Source: Sphingomonas paucimobilis (GTDB taxonomy: Bacteria; Pseudomonadota; Alphaproteobacteria; Sphingomonadales; Sphingomonadaceae). From it: a stretch of 6,310 nt of DNA. Below the pieces are notes generated by a model, which was not told the origin of the DNA, did no database searches, and saw only the letters and a list, made by a program, of their open reading frames with translations. Positions 4,364 through 6,310 of the stretch are shown here, in pieces (position 1 is the first letter of the stretch; every line of letters starts with the position of its first letter). The stretch is taken from positions 1 to 6,310 of the forward strand of contig CAMAQU010000105.1 in the NCBI GenBank assembly GCA_945860425.1. Reading direction: 5' to 3'. The translations under genes were made by a program, and so were the position numbers.

Positions 4364-5756
4364 CGCTCCAGATTCTCTGGTTCAAGCGCGACCTGCGATT
4401 GGCCGATCATGCCGCCCTGCAAGAGGCAGCACACCATGGGCCGATTTTGCCGCTGGTTATTATAGAACCGGATTATTGGCGCTTGCCCGATACGTCCTTT
4501 CGCCAATGGGCGTTCTGGCGCGGCTGCATTGACGATCTGAGCAATGCCATTGCGGCACAACAGGGCAGTCTCATGATCCAGACCGGCGATGCCGTTCAGA
4601 TTTTTGAGGATCTGCGCCGAGATTATGGCCGCTTCACGCTGTGGTCGCATGAAGAAACGGGCAATGGGATCAGCTTATGTCTGCCCCATCTTTGCCCCCG
4701 CCCAAGGTGGATTGGGCGGCGTCCCGCCCAAATTCTCTTCCCACCACGCCGGGCCTCGACTTGGACGACGATGGCATCCGGCATATGCAGAAACCGGGTC
4801 GGGCCGCGGGGCTCGATCTTCTGGAAAGCTTCCTGAACAAACGCGGCCAAAATTACACTCGGGAAATGTCCTCTCCCGTCACGGTGGAGGAGGCCTGTTC
4901 GCGCCTGTCCCCCTATCTGGCTTATGGCGCGCTCTCGATGCGCGAGGTGCTTCAAGCCGCGCAGAACCGCATGGCAGATCTCCACATTAGCGAGGTCGGC
5001 GGCCGAACGCGCTGGGCACAGTCCATGCGCTCTTTCATCGCGCGCCTGCATTGGCATTGCCACTTCATCCAAAAGCTGGAGAGTGAGCCCGCTATTGAAC
5101 GCCACTCCTTTGCCCGCATTTATGAGGGCATGCGGCCCAGCCCCGCCAATCCAGACATGATGGCAGCTTGGGCCGATGGGCGAACGGGCTATCCCTTTAT
5201 CGATGCAGCGATGCGCTATTTGACGGCCCATGGCTGGATCAATTTTCGTATGCGGGCCATGCTCATGTCCTTTGCCACCTATGATCTATGGTTGCCTTGG
5301 CAGGAAGCGGGCCTGACACTGGCGCGCAAATTTGTTGATTACGAACCCGGCATTCACTGGTCACAATGTCAGATGCAGTCTGGTGAGACGGGCATTAACA
5401 CGGTGCGGGTCTATTCCCCCGTGAAGCAAGGCCATGATCAAGATCCGACGGGCGACTTTATTCGACAATGGGTGCCTGAACTCGGCCATCTGCGCGGCCC
5501 GTTGATTCATGAACCCTGGCGGCTTGGGCCAGAGGCAGCACCAGATTATCCGCCCCCCATAGTCGACCATAAAGTTGCGTCCGCTTTTGCCAAGGAGCAG
5601 ATTTTTGCCCGCCGCAAACGCGCTGATGCGCGGGCAGAAGCCTCTGCGGTATTTCAAAAACACGGGTCGCGCGCAGGGCCAAGGGCACGCCGGGGCGCGA
5701 CTGCTCGGCGCACGCGGGCAAAGGCCAAAGACGCGCAAATGGCCTTTGACCTGTAG
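4360..5756 (+). pseudogene. cryptochrome/photolyase family gene disrupted by an out-of-frame internal deletion
   Basis: The start ATG (4360) overlaps the previous stop. The first frame encodes the N-terminal alpha/beta photolyase domain: QILWFKRDLRLADHAAL, GPILPLVIIEPDYW, and RFTLWSHEETGN. After EETGN (codon ends at 4665) this frame is nonsense and stops at 4836. The family resumes one frame over, upstream of 4677 (QWDQLMSAPSLPPP), and runs to TAG at 5756 with a complete FAD-binding domain: RAAGLDLLESFL, SRLSPYLAYGALS, WAQSMRSFIARLHWHCHF, GYPFIDAAMR, WINFRMRAMLMSFATYDLWLPW, and YSPVKQGHDQD. From memory of the family, about 40-50 residues linking the two domains are missing, so a one-base indel does not explain it. 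Numbering from Met4677, His227 and Cys231 align by eye with E. coli Asn378 and Trp382. The C-terminus is a basic Arg/Ala/Lys tail ending QMAFDL. An assembly error is possible. Confidence 0.85.
4660..4668 (+). other. deletion/frameshift junction inside the photolyase gene
   Basis: GGCAATGGG is where the two reading frames meet. Read in the upstream frame it gives Gly-Asn-Gly, completing the expected EETGN(G). Read in the downstream frame it gives the Gln-Trp that precedes Asp-Gln-Leu-Met. The ancestor could therefore have carried GGCAATGG at both ends of the lost segment, one copy surviving. The shift requires a loss of 3n+1 bases. The two-copy ancestor is inferred, not seen. Confidence 0.6.
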
Positions 5757-5764
5757 CGGCTGAT

Positions 5765-6310
5765 TTAACCCACCTGCCGCCGCAAAAAGGCGCGCTCTAA
5801 GGCCGCGACATGACTGTCTATGCCCTTGTCTATCGACCAGCGCTGTGCGGTCTCGTGCAGGGTGTTTGGGCGCGGCTCAGCCAATCGCGCAAGGATCAGG
5901 CTGGCGAGGGCGGCGGGGGTCTCTTCCTCAATGATGCCGCATCCGGGCGATGTCTCGAGCAGCGCGCGGGCGCTTAGAAAACAATTGGTGGACACCACAG
6001 GGCAATTGACGGCCATTGCCTCCAACACCACAGCGGGCAAGCCTTCAAACACTGAAGTTAAAACCATCAAATCGGCGCGGCGCAGCAAATCCGTGACATC
6101 CGCCACAAAGCCCAAGAGGGTGACTCGATCCTCCAGTCCATGCGCCTTCACAATCGCTTCCAGCTTCGCGCGCTCCGTGCCCTCCCCGGCGATGACGAGG
6201 CGGGCAGCATCGGGGGAGATATGGGCAAAAGCTTCCACCAAAAGGTCGAGCCGTTTCTGCGGCGCAAGCCTGCCCGCGGCCAAGACAAGCGGCGGCCCTT
6301 CGCGGGCAGG
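5765..6310 (-). CDS. GT4-family glycosyltransferase, 5' truncated
   Basis: The visible 181 residues are the C-terminal nucleotide-sugar-binding Rossmann domain of a GT-B, GT4-type retaining glycosyltransferase. The frame is open to the right window edge, so the N-terminal acceptor domain lies outside. Numbering from the edge, motifs are LAAGRLAPQKRLDLLVEAF (Arg14 and Lys19 in the diphosphate-contact position), LVIAGEGTER, VTLLGFVADVTDLLRRADLMVL, and FEGLPAVVLEAMA with the E-x7-E pair (Glu89, Glu97). This type of enzyme transfers sugars to lipid-linked or polysaccharide acceptors, typically in capsule, exopolysaccharide or LPS synthesis. Donor and acceptor cannot be told from this domain. The stop TAA lies 8 nt from the convergent photolyase gene end. 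A TTG at 6283 is internal coding sequence, not a start. Confidence 0.92.
   Translation of the reverse strand, partial: PAREGPPLVLAAGRLAPQKRLDLLVEAFAHISPDAARLVIAGEGTERAKLEAIVKAHGLEDRVTLLGFVADVTDLLRRADLMVLTSVFEGLPAVVLEAMAVNCPVVSTNCFLSARALLETSPGCGIIEEETPAALASLILARLAEPRPNTLHETAQRWSIDKGIDSHVAALERAFLRRQVG

Noticed and set aside
4660..4668. A simple one-base sequencing indel as the cause of the photolyase frameshift.
   Set aside because: Restoring the frame by one base would still leave EETGN joined directly to QWDQLM, without the domain-linking residues that relatives have.
6281..6283. A TTG start for the glycosyltransferase at 6283.
   Set aside because: The frame continues to the window edge with coding sequence that flows into the LAAGRLAPQKR motif, and the N-terminal GT-B domain must lie outside.

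Overview
The window looks like chromosomal DNA of an alphaproteobacterium, most likely a sphingomonad (Sphingomonadales). The evidence is a moderately high GC content, a DUF3297 protein next to pdeM, an MlaA homologue of the type without a lipobox, and a pair of photolyase-family genes. The assignment rests on recognising protein families by eye, not on a search. I see no tRNA, rRNA, CRISPR array, insertion sequence or phage gene.

Layout. (1) 1-798 (+): the C-terminal two thirds of an FMN-dependent alpha-hydroxy acid oxidase/dehydrogenase, cut by the left window edge. (2) 808-1467 and 1464-1727 (-): pdeM, a DNA-damage-associated metallophosphoesterase, translationally coupled behind a small DUF3297 gene. 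(3) 1866-2195 (+): a 109-residue membrane protein with about three membrane segments. (4) 2197-3048 (-): an MlaA-family outer-membrane phospholipid transport protein. (5) 3209-4363 (+): a photolyase-family protein with the FAD-binding domain first and an alpha/beta domain second. Its ATGA overlap couples it to (6) 4360-5756 (+), a second, classically ordered photolyase/cryptochrome. That second gene is broken by an out-of-frame internal deletion at about 4660-4668. (7) 5765-6310 (-): the C-terminal part of a GT4 glycosyltransferase, cut by the right edge.

The arrangement is very compact. Three convergent gene pairs are separated by only 9, 1 and 8 nt, and the two divergent spacers (1728-1865 and about 3049-3208) must hold the promoters. 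No stretch above 300 bases lacks a gene.

The most interesting part is the light-dependent DNA repair or photoreceptor operon at 3209-5756. It pairs an apparently domain-permuted photolyase-like protein with a conventional-order partner, whose C-terminus ends in a basic tail and a possible sliding-clamp-binding hexapeptide. The partner is a pseudogene here. The scar looks like a deletion between short repeats, which is either real decay in this strain or an assembly collapse. pdeM is a second DNA-damage-related gene in the window, but it is not in the same transcription unit.
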